From: Chamaecrista fasciculata
Taxonomy: Eukaryota > Streptophyta > Magnoliopsida > Fabales > Fabaceae
Length of the DNA: 64,000 bases
Direction: 5' to 3'
Assembly: GCA_003254925.1 (NCBI GenBank)
Contig: QANZ01052372.1
Span: 20,671 to 84,670, forward strand
Positions within the stretch are counted from its first letter, which is position 1. Each line of letters starts with the position of its first letter. Position numbers and translations under genes: made by a program. The notes below the pieces were generated by a model. The model had not been told where the DNA came from. It was given only the letters and a program-made list of their open reading frames with translations, and searched no databases. Positions 41,001 through 51,712 of this stretch are shown piece by piece.

Positions 41001-42374
41001 CTTTGGCCTCCTTCTCAAAAGCATGTTCATTCATTCCTGCATGGTCATTAAAACAAGTGTTATGTAAAAATTCGACAGAATGAGATAGAACACTAAATTG
41101 CATAGTATTCACAGGAAGACAATCAGAGTTAGAAATGGAGCTTGTCTGCTCTTTCTCAGGGTTCATGATATCAAGAGTGTTGGAACTCTCTGATGATTCA
41201 CTACTGATGCATCTAGGAGACAGGATGTTGGCTTGAATAGAGCAATTGGAAAGTGATTCCACAGCAGCATCAGCACCTGCACATGACAACCTAAGGCTCT
41301 CACTAGAGCTAGCATCAGTAGAAGGAGAAAAATTAAAATCTAATTGAGCCAAAGTTGGTGGTGATTTATGATTAATGTAATCAACTAATGAAAAGTTCAG
41401 ACTTACCTCATTACCACCACAAGAACAAACACCAGGAGGAGAAAAGAAAGGTAAAAATGGAGACAACAAATCATCATTGGTGAGCTTGAAATCACAGAGG
41501 TACATATCAGGAGAAGTCCAGAAATCATCATTAACTTCAACAACCTCTATAGCATTTAAACCAAGTAGAGAATAGTCCTCATTTGGATATTTCATTGTCT
41601 CATACATATTGAATTGAATCTTCTGGTTTCCTACTTCCATGGTGATTAGGCCATCTTTCATGCTAATAAGTGTATTAGCGGTCCTTAAGAATGGTCGGCC
41701 CAGAATCAATGTTGTGTCATGGGACACTCCATTATTCATATCTAGCACATAAAAGTCAGCAAGAAAAACAAGATCCTTTACCTTGACTATTACATCCTCA
41801 ACAATACCAAATGGGTGCCTAAGTGTCCTATCAGCTAATTGAAGTACCATGCTGGTGGATTTTACAGACTTGATTCCTAAGGACTCATAGACAGACTTAG
41901 GCATTACATTAATAGCTGCCCCTAGATCAATTAGAGCACCATTTACAGTTATTCTTCCTATAGTACAAGGTATGGTGAAGGACCCAGGGTCTTGACACTT
42001 GATTGGTAGTTGAGGTTTAAAAAGTGCTGAGACATTAGAGCTAACTTGTATTCTTTCATTTGGCCTAAATTTCCTTTTATTAGTACACAAATCTTTCAAA
42101 AACTTGGCATATTTAGGCACCTTTTTTATTAGCTCTAAAAGAGGAACATTGACTTCTAGTTTACTGAATAACTCTAAGATTTCCTTATCCTGTTTGTCAT
42201 CATTTTGCCTCTTACTTCTCATATAAGATGCAGGAAAAGGAAGGTCTTTGAGACATACCTCTTTATTCTGTTCTTTGCTTGGTGCGATATTATGCTGAGA
42301 AGGTTGATCTGGCTCCTTGGTGGCCTGGATGGAAGGTTGCTGCTCTTCTGGCTCATCGTCTTGTTCATCAGCTA
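38029..42374 (-). pseudogene. Athila-like protease, reverse transcriptase, RNase H and integrase
   Basis: The order is gypsy-type. Protease is near 41930 (ALIDLGAAIN) and 41700 (ILGRPFL). Reverse transcriptase is at 40782-40003 (MPFGLCNAPGTFQRCM, VFMDDF). RNase H is at 39730-39276 ([26 protein letters not shown]). The integrase zinc finger is at about 39100-38970 (HETSS...CKSCDICQR), and the core is at 38890-38590 (GIDFMGPF, VSDRGTHF, NGQAEVSN; Asp, Asp, Glu all present), with a C-terminal barrel to 38029. Breaks seen: TGA at 40783, a one-base loss near 40010, TGA replacing Trp at 39734, a one-base loss near 39585, TAG replacing Trp at 39276, and a shift near 38730. All domains are recognisable, so it is recently dead. 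The product would have been the element's replication polyprotein. Confidence 0.92.
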
Positions 42375-43940
42375 CTATTGCTTCTTGTTCAACCCTATCG
42401 GAATGTGGGTTAGGAAGTTCTTCCCACTTCTCAAATTTATGGCATTCAGTGCTTTGGGGTTGATCACTGTGTTGGAAGGAATTCCTCCACTAGATTGAGC
42501 TTGGCGATCATTTATGGAATTTGACACTTGAGTAACAAAACCATTCAAATTCTCATGTTTCGTTTTTATTTGTTCAACTTCCTTGAAAAGAGAATTAATG
42601 TTATTTGTCATGCTACCCATCTCCTTCTTTATGTCGCCAAAACCGGTAGACACATGCTGAGCTAGATTGAGAGTTGCTTCTTGCAGGCTTTTGAACACAT
42701 TAGCATTGGATTCTTGGATGGTTTTGAACATGGCTTGAACATCATCATTCTTCCCAGAATTTTGCTCAGAATGAACATGAGCGTTGGAAGGTTTATATTG
42801 AAAATTCTGTGAGGAAGAAACTCCTCCTTGATTTCCACCTCCCCATCTAGGATTAGTGTGATCTTGCCATCCTTGGTTGAATGGTTGAGGGAATTGATCC
42901 CTTCTCTGAAATTGCACTGGTCTTTGCTGAAACATTGTAGAGATCTCTTCATATTGATGCAGGCATTTTTGAGTTACATGCATGACAGAGCAACACATCT
43001 GGCATGATGGAGCTACCATAGCTAGACTTTGAGGAGCCTGAGGAGTTTGAGGTTTCGCAGGAGCTTGTGTAGTACGTTGTGAATTGAGCTGAAAGGAAGA
43101 AATTTGCTCCACCTTGGCTGTCAATTTTTCCATGTCTAGAGCCAGCTTTTCTAACAATGGATCAGGCTCTGCAGCTCCGACTGACTTTAACGCTCTAGTG
43201 TCTCTCTCATTCACATGTTGACGATTGAGAGCAATCATTCTGATTAACTCCCAAGCTTCTTCATCTGCTTTATTGTATATGCTACCGTTGGCTGCAGCAT
43301 TCAGCATAGCAGAGTCCTGTGGCAACAAACCATCAACAAAACATTCAACTAAGCTCTTTTTAGAAAATTGATGATTCGGACACTTTTCAATCATATCTTG
43401 AAATCGACTCCAAAAACCAAAGAAGCTTTTAGTTATATCCTGCCTAGTTGTTGCTATTTCCTTCTTAGCTGCTGAAGATTTAGTGGCCGGAAAATATTGT
43501 TCAAGGAATGCTCTTCTCAAGTTCTTCCATGAAGCATAAGGATTGTCCATGTACCTAGGCAAGTTCATATACCACTCTCTTGCCTTACCTTCCAAAGTTA
43601 GGTGAAAAACTTTCCACATGACGTCTTCAACGCTAATAGCTCTCGGCTTCATTGTCCTACAATGCATTTGAAGGGTGTTAAGATGCATGTAAGGATTTTC
43701 ACCTGCTAAACCATAAAATTTAGGCAAATTATTAAACAAAGGACCCTTGACTTCAAATTCAAAATTAAAATCAAGATATGAGTTCTGTATTCTTTCCATG
43801 GTTGCATTCGATTCTTCCTGATTAATAGCCCTAATTGTCCTTCTAAGTAAGGGTTGATGTACCCCATTATTTTCTTCTATTATTTCAGGGCCTAAATTAG
43901 GATTAGGATTCACATCAACATTAGCATTAGCACCATCCAT
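42375..43940 (-). pseudogene. Athila-like gag
   Basis: A 521-codon frame from MDGANANVDV. The capsid-type gag domain is at residues ~50-220 (EFEVKGPLFNNLPKFYGLAG, VFHLTLEGKAREWYMNLPRY, EQYFPATKSSAAKKEI). A degenerate zinc knuckle (CQMCCSVMHVTQKC) lies near residue 325, then a Gln/Pro-rich stretch and a coiled-coil-like segment, ending in NAINLRSGK. The frame leaves the gag-pol register at LRSGK near 42425 by an apparent one-base loss. The pol-frame sequence (VADEQDDEPEEQQ) continues just downstream, so gag and pol were probably one frame. Gag forms the element's RNA-packaging particle. Confidence 0.9.
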
Positions 43941-44332
43941 ATCTATATTTATCTCTTGTTTAGAATTGGTTTCTAATCTTGCTTGCCTTCTTGCTCTAAG
44001 CCTCCTAAAAGTTCTTTCAATTTCAGGATCAAATGGTATTAGAGGCCATCTAGACTCCCTATGTATACATCAATAACTAACACAAAAGTGATTTGTGAGC
44101 AAATGATATATGAGGAAGTAAAAGAAGAAGATTAGACAAAATAAATAGAGCAAAATAGAATGGAAACAATTTCTTAAGCAAAATAAATAAAAAGGAAAGA
44201 AAATGAAAAATAAAGCGATTATAAAAACTATTAAAACAAGCTAAGATAATTTTACAAAAAATAAATAAGCACACAAAGAAAAATTAATTCAAATTAACAA
44301 GACACTATTAACCGTTGAACTTTTAGAAAAGT
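43941..44332 (-). other. Leader between primer binding site and gag
   Basis: A-rich non-coding sequence of about 390 bp. Minus-strand frames in it are short. Confidence 0.6.
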
Positions 44333-44350
44333 TCCCCGGCAACGGTGCCA
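44333..44350 (-). other. Primer binding site (tRNA-Asp type)
   Basis: The minus strand reads TGGCACCGTTGCCGGGGA, one mismatch from the complement of the plant tRNA-Asp 3' end (TGGCGCC...). It lies five bases inside the 5' LTR. Confidence 0.85.
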
Positions 44351-44355
44351 GAAAT

Positions 44356-45834
44356 TGATCGCACTTGTCGTAAATGGTCAATTTGATGCTAAATTGTGCA
44401 ATATAATGGCACAACCTAGGTCGATCTCTCTGAAGAACTCTTAAAAGTTCATTAATTAATAGTGCTGTTAATTAGAAATAAATAAAAGGAAAATAAAAGA
44501 AGATAACAGTAACTATAAAAAGCAGAAAATAAATGGGTTTGGGGATTGTGATGATGGGAACAAAAATAAATTTTACACAATAAAAATAAATAAATAAATA
44601 AGAACAAGAACGGATAATTAATATGTGGCAGAACAACAAAAATATGATGAACAAATATATAATAAAAATGTCCTCGGGAAGAGTTTTAATTAGGTCATCC
44701 TTGCTTTAATAAATGGGAGTTAATTATTATCAAGAAACCATTTCCAAAAATAGCCTTGAAAACTCAAGACTTAGATTATTGGTTAATTATATAATTCTCC
44801 AAACGAAAAAATTAAATAATTAAATCCAATAATCCCAATAATAAATGGTTGACAGAAATAATAAAGGATAGATTGCTCTTACTTTAAACAAAGCAACGAG
44901 GATATAACATTCAAATAATTATAACTAAATTAGGTTCGAACGAAATCCCAACCAATTATAATTATAAGAAATAAAATGAGAACAATCCTTTATTACAAAG
45001 TCAAATTAAGTTACAAATAAGATAATAACTTATCTTAAACAAGATAAATAAAATCTTAACTGAAACTTAAAGAAAGATAATAACAAACTCCCCTGATAGA
45101 AGCTCTAAGCTCAAGCCATAATAAAACTCTCCCTCGGACTAAGAAAATTAGCTACTCATAGCCATAATTATATCCCAAATGGGATAAATTAGGACAAAGA
45201 AAGCCATTACAACAAAATATATATATATATATATAATCTAGAGAGAGAAGCAGAAAACAGAGAGAAGGTGTGTCAAATGAAGGCTGATTTCGCTGCTATT
45301 TATAGGCAAATTTTCGTCGGTGCGTCGCGGGGGCGCCGCGGGAAAAGCTCGTGGCGCATTGTTGCGGATTTTAATATTCCTGACCTAATTTTTGCTGACG
45401 TAAGCGCTTACGCAACTGAAGCTTGTGCGCCGCAGGATTCTTCTCTGTGCGCCACAACGACCATTTTGTGCGCCACGGTCAGCTGTGCGCCACGGTCACT
45501 TATATTTTCAGTTTGGCCCCTAGATTTCGCTTTTGCCTTCCATTTTGGTTCGTTTTGATTGCGTTTGAGCCCCAGATTTCATTATTCTTCAATTCTTTGG
45601 TCCTTCCCTTGTACTAAAACTCAAAATAAATCCTGAAAACACTTCACAAGGCTGTATAATTCCCCAATAAAAATATATTAACATAAAAATGTCGGAAAAA
45701 GATACATTTTAGCCCAATTTACACACATTAGCACATGCAACCAAATTACTACATTTTAAGGCAAATACACCCAAATATTATCATTTAAAACCACAAAATG
45801 CCTTATGAAAACATAGTAAAATATGGCTCGATCA
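44356..45834 (-). mobile_element. 5' LTR of the full Athila-like element
   Basis: A 1479-bp LTR, TGATCGCACTTG to GGCTCGATCA on the + strand, next to the primer site and followed by GCGGG (45835-45839) and the transposase N-terminus. The matching left GCGGG should follow the truncated LTR at 35284. Near 45310-45490 it holds GCGCC-rich patches and a short palindrome (GTAAGCGCTTAC). Confidence 0.92.
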
Positions 45835-46632
45835 GCGGGTCATCTCCATGTCAATTTCATTATAAAAATTGTAACCCGGAGGACGATACTCTGGAGCAGG
45901 AACGACATCCACTCGATCATCTTCAACATCATTATTTCTACGCTCAGCTGCATCATCCATCTCCTCGTTAAAGTCATCCATCTCCTCATTAAAGTCACCC
46001 ATCTCCTCACCGGAATTTGTAAAAATTGAACTATACACCGACTCATCCTCATAACTTGAGGACGAACCACCTGCAGGGGTGTAGTCCTCATCGTCATCAC
46101 TATCAATTGTTTGGCATGCAGAGCTCGGCTCCATACTAGATCCAACTGTATTATCCATGCCTCCTCCAAACACTCGTCGAAACACACTTGAAGATGCAAA
46201 GTTTTCAGCTGCTGTCTCTCTAACGGTGGGTGGACAGATAAAATTTGTGTTCTCCACAAGGAGCATTGTAGTGTTTAAGTCAAATGCGTTCTCCACAAAT
46301 ACTTCTACATACAACTCAAGCATTGTGTTTACCATCCATTCTATATGTGTTTCCATCATTGAGTTGACATCATCATCACCCGATAAGATCCAGGTCGTGT
46401 AGACATATCCAGGGTTTAGAAAACTTACTGGCAATCTATACACGATAGAAGTGATATCTTCAAGAGGAGAAAGCATAAGTTTCTCCCTAATCAATTCTTT
46501 CAATCTATCGAACGTAATATCACTAGGCAACGTAATGACTTTTTTCCGTTCAGATTGAAACATAACCCCACAAACACCACTGGGAGAGATTGATCCATGA
46601 CTATATACCAAGCATCTGACCCTCGTTGACAT
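45835..46632 (-). pseudogene. MULE transposase N-terminus
   Basis: The start codon at 46632 gives MSTRVRCLVYSHGSISPSGV, followed by a ~100-residue folded N-terminal region (FDRLKELIREKL, SIVYRLPVSFLNPG) and a long acidic linker (SDDDEDYTPAGG, three FNEEMDD-type repeats) ending DMEMTR. Such N-terminal domains precede the MuDR DNA-binding domain in many plant MULE transposases. The frame is open to the LTR insertion. The remaining domains lie at 31141-33054. Confidence 0.82.
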
Positions 46633-46990
46633 TTTTCTCTAATAAATAAAATTTAAATAAAATTATCGTCTAAAATGGAATTATATCTCAAACAATATTA
46701 TGTTAAAAATAAATTATCTAACATACTATTTTGAAAGTTAACTAACTACCTAAATAATTATATAACATTATCTAACAATATTATTTACAACATTATCTAA
46801 ATTTTATCTAACATTTTTATCTTTCAAATAAATTATCTAACATACTATTTTGAAAGTTATCTAACAAATATATCTATAACAATATTATTTTTAAATTTAC
46901 CTAACATTTTATCTAACATTATCTAATAATTACAACATTATCTAAATTATNCTTCTAACACCCAACAGCTCCAATTTCAGACTTTACTCT
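46633..46990. repeat. Repeat-rich 5' flank of the transposase gene
   Basis: TTATCTAACA words recur many times. A ~34-base unit (AAATTATCTAACATACTATT and the following TTGAAAGTTA) occurs at about 46714 and 46831. A single N lies at 46951. It may be the subterminal repeat region of the MULE, but no terminal inverted repeat was identified. Confidence 0.5.
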
Positions 46991-47017
46991 GAAATCATGT
47001 CCCGGGGACACGATTTC
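46991..47017. repeat. Palindrome centred on CCCGGG
   Basis: GAAATCATGTCC and GGACACGATTTC are inverted around CCCGGG, with one mismatched pair near the arms' centre. Upstream of the MULE start codon. Confidence 0.75.
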
Positions 47018-47052
47018 AGTGACCATTTTTTTAAAAAAAAATAAATGTTAAT

Positions 47053-47080
47053 TAAGCCGGTGCCACATGGCACCGGCTTA
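47053..47080. repeat. Perfect 12-bp hairpin with ACAT loop
   Basis: The arms TAAGCCGGTGCC and GGCACCGGCTTA flank a four-base loop. Much more GC-rich than its surroundings. Function unknown. Confidence 0.85.
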
Positions 47081-47100
47081 TTGGTCCTTCATGTTTGAAA

Positions 47101-47870
47101 TTGTGTAGGCCTAATACGTATCCCATTAAGGGAATTAAGTAAATTAGTTAGGTATATTAATCCATAATTTATTTTATTGTATTATTGAAATAAAAAAAAA
47201 CCATTAAACCACAGCATCAAATATATATTGCACGTTGATTAAGAATATGATAAAGCAAAAGTTGAATTTTTCATATTTATTAATAGCCGGCAGGCAGCGG
47301 ACAATCTCTACGAATTCGGCGTCAATGTTGGTGTGAGTTGGTAAAATCTTTAGGATAAGCAATGGGTTGGGTCATGGGTGTTTCTTTTTTTTTTCCCCGT
47401 AGAAAATGGTTTTTTTTTTCAATCTAAATTGGCTTACTCATTTGAATTAACTTACAGGAGTTAGAATTCTATTAACTAGATTCATTAATATGATGAGTTG
47501 GGTTGACCTTAATCTATTGACTATTTTTTAAAATATTTTTAATAATAAAATTTATAAGATAATGTTAAATTACATAATTATCATATATTAATATTAATAT
47601 TTTTACATACTATAGTTTATAAAAATATGATATTTTAAAAAATTGAAAATATATTTAAAAATAAATGAATAACTAGGTAAGTGAGCTAACTCACACGAGT
47701 CAAAATCTTTAGTGAGTTGAGATTTCACAAATTTAACACAAAAAAAGTAGGTTAAATTAACTCATTCTTGGTGAGTTGAGCCCATTTTCACTACTTTAGT
47801 GGGGTTAATCTATAAAGTTGCACAAACCAAATCAATTCAAGCGGATGGGTTATACAGTTGTATCAGCAAA
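47101..47870. other. Intergenic AT-rich repeat-like sequence
   Basis: No coding frame. Phrases such as GAGTTGAGCCCATTTT and AACTCACACGAGTCAAAATC recur loosely. The same kind of sequence resumes after 48458, as if it had been split by the poly(A)-tailed element in between. Confidence 0.4.
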
Positions 47871-48457
47871 CGTGCGCCCCCTCTCTTGCTCTCTATGACC
47901 TTCCAATTTTGAGTTGTCGCTAGGCTGTCGCTGTTTCACCGAAAGTGGCCCATTTTCTTCATTTAGGTATGGTTTTTGTCATCCTCTCCTTCATCAGGTA
48001 AGTTTTCTACTTTCATTAGGGAAGTTTTCTTCTCCCATTAGGGGAGTTTTCTCCCTTTCATTAAGAAATAGTTTTCTCTTATGTAAATATACATCTCAGA
48101 TCTACTACACCAGAAGTTTAATATTGAAGAGGAAAATGGGTCAAGAAGATTTTTCCTCTCAAAGAGAGTTTGGGGTGTGTTGCCTCTTTGAAAACTCTTC
48201 CAAATTCTCTGTTTTTTTAGAGATATTGTAGATTTGTCTCTATGATGTATAGGAGTCTTGGGTGTAATCTTCTTCTTAGGTGTGTATCCTAAATTTTTTT
48301 TTTTATTTTCCTATGCTTATGTGTATATATGTTCTATGGAGCGTAGGGCTCTGCTTTTATTGTTAAATCTAAGCTTTAATTGGTCTCCATGTTGTATGGC
48401 CTTATGCCATATTTATTATGAATGAAAGTCATCTTCTAACCAAAAAAAAATTGATGG
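47871..48457 (+). mobile_element. Probable poly(A)-tailed retroposon (short LINE or SINE-like)
   Basis: It opens with pyrimidine-rich sequence (CCCCCTCTCTTGCTCTC), contains three imperfect copies of a ~22-base unit ending in AGTTTTCT (about 48001-48070), and finishes with GAATGAAAGTCATC and an A-run (48449-48457). No protein domain is visible. Boundaries and target duplication are uncertain. Confidence 0.4.
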
Positions 48458-48818
48458 GCTGGGCTGGTTCTAAAATTGTGGAATTGCAAACTTACAAATT
48501 GGGTTGTGGGTTTAGAAATTGACCCACCAATTCATAAATACGCACATATTTTATTTTTATTTTTGTAAAATTTTATATATTTTTGTATATGTTTAATTAT
48601 TTTTGTATTTATGATATTGTTACTTTAAAATTTATATAATTATATATATATATATATACTATAAAGTGTATTTAAACTAATTTATATCTATATATACAAC
48701 ATTATATATAATCTTTATTTATTAACTATTTTTAGGTGTGAGTATTTTTTTCATTGCACACAAATTTATTATAATATTTTTCTCATAAAATTATTATTTT
48801 AAAAAAAAATAATAATGT
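48458..48818. other. Intergenic AT-rich sequence
   Basis: A continuation of the low-complexity region at 47101-47870, with a TA run near 48640. No gene seen. Confidence 0.4.
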
Positions 48819-49190
48819 ATTAACAGCATTAATTCTGTCTCCAAACTTTATATTAGTTGTCAATTTCGTCCCCAATCTTTTTTATTGTCAATTTTGTCCT
48901 TAATGTTTTACATTTTGGTCAATTTTTATCCTTTGCTCTTACTTTAACCATATATTAACGACAGAATCTACGTAGCTAATGATATATAATATAAAATTTA
49001 TAGAAAAAAAAAAACTCAAACCCTAACTCAGATGGAAAAACATAATGCGGTATTTCGTTAATTTATTGAAAGAAATTAGTCAAAGGATAAAATTGACCAA
49101 AACATAAAATATTAGGGACGAAACTAACAGCAAAAAAAGATTGAAGACGAAATTGACAGTTTGTGCAAAGTTTGGGAGACAAATTTAATA
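48819..49190. mobile_element. Foldback element
   Basis: The left arm (ATTCTGTCTCCAAACTTTAT, TTGTCAATTTCGTCCCCAAT) is complementary to the right arm (GACGAAATTGACAG, AAAGTTTGGGAGACAAATTT). It is non-coding. Confidence 0.75.
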
Positions 49191-49777
49191 CTTTTTCCTA
49201 ATTTAAAAGTTCAGAACCAACCCAACACAACCATATGGTTGATTTAAAATTTTCTCCAAATTGAAATTTGAATCCAACTCAACTTATTATACTAACCTCT
49301 ACAAAGCCTAGTGGATCAAAAGTCAAAAATCACTAAAGGCATTTGGCCCAATTCAAGATGAATCTCCGCTAATCTTTGCACCACAAGGCCCATGTTATAT
49401 TAGATATGGCCGCAAGGCTGAATTGTGAATGAGAAAGGAGGGTCATGGAAGAAAAATACAAAAAATGCCAAACAGGAATAATTACAAAGAAGAAATAAAA
49501 ATAAAAGTTTAAAATATAAATAGATTTAAAAGAATCGATTTAATTTACACATGACATATAACATATATTTTCTAAGATAATTGACATCTCAATTAAAAGG
49601 ATAATAGAAAAATAAACATTTGCTCCCTTTAAAAAGTTCAAGGTAGTTTGAATAACTTTTTAAGGTTTTAAGGGATTATTTACACATAGGCCACAATTGA
49701 AGAGGATTCTATACATTTTTACCTAGAATTCTATGTATTCCTGTTTAAAAAATATTTTACATTCATTTTTAAAAAAA
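49191..49777. other. Intergenic, nothing recognised
   Basis: AT-rich sequence between two foldback elements. No coding frame or terminal repeats. Confidence 0.4.
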
Positions 49778-50353
49778 GGCTTAAGAGCACTTTTGGTCCC
49801 TTAGCTTTTACAAAGGTCTCAATTTGGTCCCTTAACTTTTTTTGTTGCAATTTTGGTCCCCTAACTTTTAAAAAAGTCTCATCGTTGGTCCCAAATGCAC
49901 TTCCATCCATTATCTACCGTTAGTGCTTATCTGGTAGACTGAGTTAGCTGATGATGTGACAAATATGGATGAAATGAATTAAAAAATGATCATTATGCAA
50001 CATTTTGAGTCTTTTTTATTCGGCTAAATCTTGGTTGATTCATTCTCAAAATATTGTAATTTGTTACATAATGGTCCTTTGGTCCTTTTTTTAATCCACT
50101 TCACTCGTTTGAAACATCATCAGCCAACTCGGCCTGCCCGATCAGCACTAAAGACAGATAATGGATAGAAGTGCATTTGGGACCAACGGTGAGACGTTTT
50201 CAAAAGTTAAGGGACCTAAATTGCAACAAAAAATGTTAAGGGACCAAATTGAGACGTTTTCAAAAGTTAGAGGACCAAAATTGCAACAAAAAAAGTTAGG
50301 AGACCAAATTAAGACCTTTGCAAAAGTTAGGGGACCAAAAGTTCACTTAATCC
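49778..50353. mobile_element. Foldback element built of GGTCCC modules
   Basis: The left end is GGCTTAAGAGCACTTTTGGT and the right end is ACCAAAAGTTCACTTAATCC. Each arm has four modules of the kind TTTGGTCCCTTAACTTTT, including TTTTTTGTTGCAATTTTGGT as in the element at 12894-13305. The loop holds a second short inverted pair (about 49885 and 50165). It is flanked by A runs, so the target duplication is unclear. Confidence 0.8.
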
Positions 50354-50703
50354 AAAAAAAAAAAACTCAAATATCAAGACAATACAAATGTTCCCTGGAG
50401 TCATTTTCGACGGTAACCTTTCACACCAACAATGGTAAACCAAATTTATAAAGCGAATGTCTTTTTCTCTTAACTTATAAAGAAAATGTCTCATCACAAG
50501 TATAGCTGGATTGTTACTTTGTTACATAATCAAATATTTAAGAAATTTAAGTATATGCCAATTTGACTTTTCACTGATATGGTGAGCTGAAAAGGAATTT
50601 ACCAAGAAGTCATCATCGTTTTACTCCTAAATGAAAGAAGTAACTCTTTTACCCATTGACCATCATATCATTATTTCCAGCATTTTGTTATTCTTGAAAT
50701 GAG

Positions 50704-50996
50704 AACTTACAATTAAGTTTCTAAATTTTTACCAAATTCACGAATCAATCTCTAAATAATCAAAATATACAACTCAGTTCCTAAAATATTACAATCGCTA
50801 ATGATTTGGTCTTTAGGTCTAATATAAGGACCAAAAAATACATATGCAATACAAATTTAATACAAACTCAATAACTAAAAAGTACAAATTCAGTTCGAAT
50901 TTGAAGACTATAGTGTCACAGGGACCAAATTGTTTATTTCAATTTCAAAGACTGTTTCATTAACTCGATATAAATTTAAGGATCAAATAGTAAGTT
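50704..50996. mobile_element. Foldback element
   Basis: The left arm AACTTACAATTAAGTTTCTA pairs with the right arm TAAGGATCAAATAGTAAGTT. Internal GGTCTTTAGG and GGGACCAAAT modules mirror each other. It is non-coding. Confidence 0.65.
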
Positions 50997-51479
50997 TTTT
51001 TCTTCTTGAAACTATTATTAGTTACACCAGATTTTCTAAATCTGCCTATCTTTGTGCTTACAAAGAGCATGCAATAAAAGCCATAGTTTGGATCAATTCC
51101 ATGCGGTTCAGGAAAAATGAATTGAAAAATGACAGACAGAACAAAAGTAGAGTCAAACATAAATGCCGCACTGACTCACTAGATCAGTGCTCTTGCTTGT
51201 TCACGAGTCAAGAATGCTCAGAGAACACTATTTCAATAGTCAATATTATTGGTTAAGTGGTTCCATATGATTTGAGTAAGATTGGAGTACAAAATCTTAT
51301 AGTATTCTTATTATAAACTTTGTTATCATAATCCTATGAAACACACTTTATTAGTTCATTCTAAAAAAGTGTGAAACACGTCTGGTACTCGTACAACACT
51401 CATACATATTCGTAAGTTTTAAAATATAAAATTATTTAATCACATAAGTGTGGCATAGTAATTCCTCACTTGGTCCCTT
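50997..51479. other. Intergenic left flank of the copia element
   Basis: No gene recognised. The five bases before the LTR are CCCTT. The right-hand target duplication is not available because the neighbouring copy is truncated. Confidence 0.4.
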
Positions 51480-51712
51480 TGAACAGAGAATATGAAAGCG
51501 TGGAAATATATCTGAAATATGTATTTCACTCATATCAATTAAGTACAAAATAGAGCTATTTATAATAAAGCTCTTACTAAATGTACAGAGGGGAAAAATC
51601 AACTTACAGCTCAGCAATACTGACTAACAACTAAAACTAATTAACAACTCAGTTAAAACTAACTAAAAATTGCTATTTAGTCCTTATTTGCTATTTAGTC
51701 CTTATTCCTACA
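51480..51712 (-). mobile_element. 3' LTR of the copia element (233 bp)
   Basis: The element sense runs TGTAGGAATAAGG to CTGTTCA. The polypurine tract (TTGAGGGGGGA) abuts it at 51713-51723. It differs from the LTR at 55343-55575 at one site that I can see (ATATG versus ATAGG), so insertion was recent. The pol stop codon (51695) falls inside this LTR. Confidence 0.92.

Noticed and set aside
42375..42440. Programmed frameshift between Athila gag and pol
   Set aside because: There is no slippery-site and structure combination that I can see, and the conserved LRSGK-E reading suggests a one-base loss.
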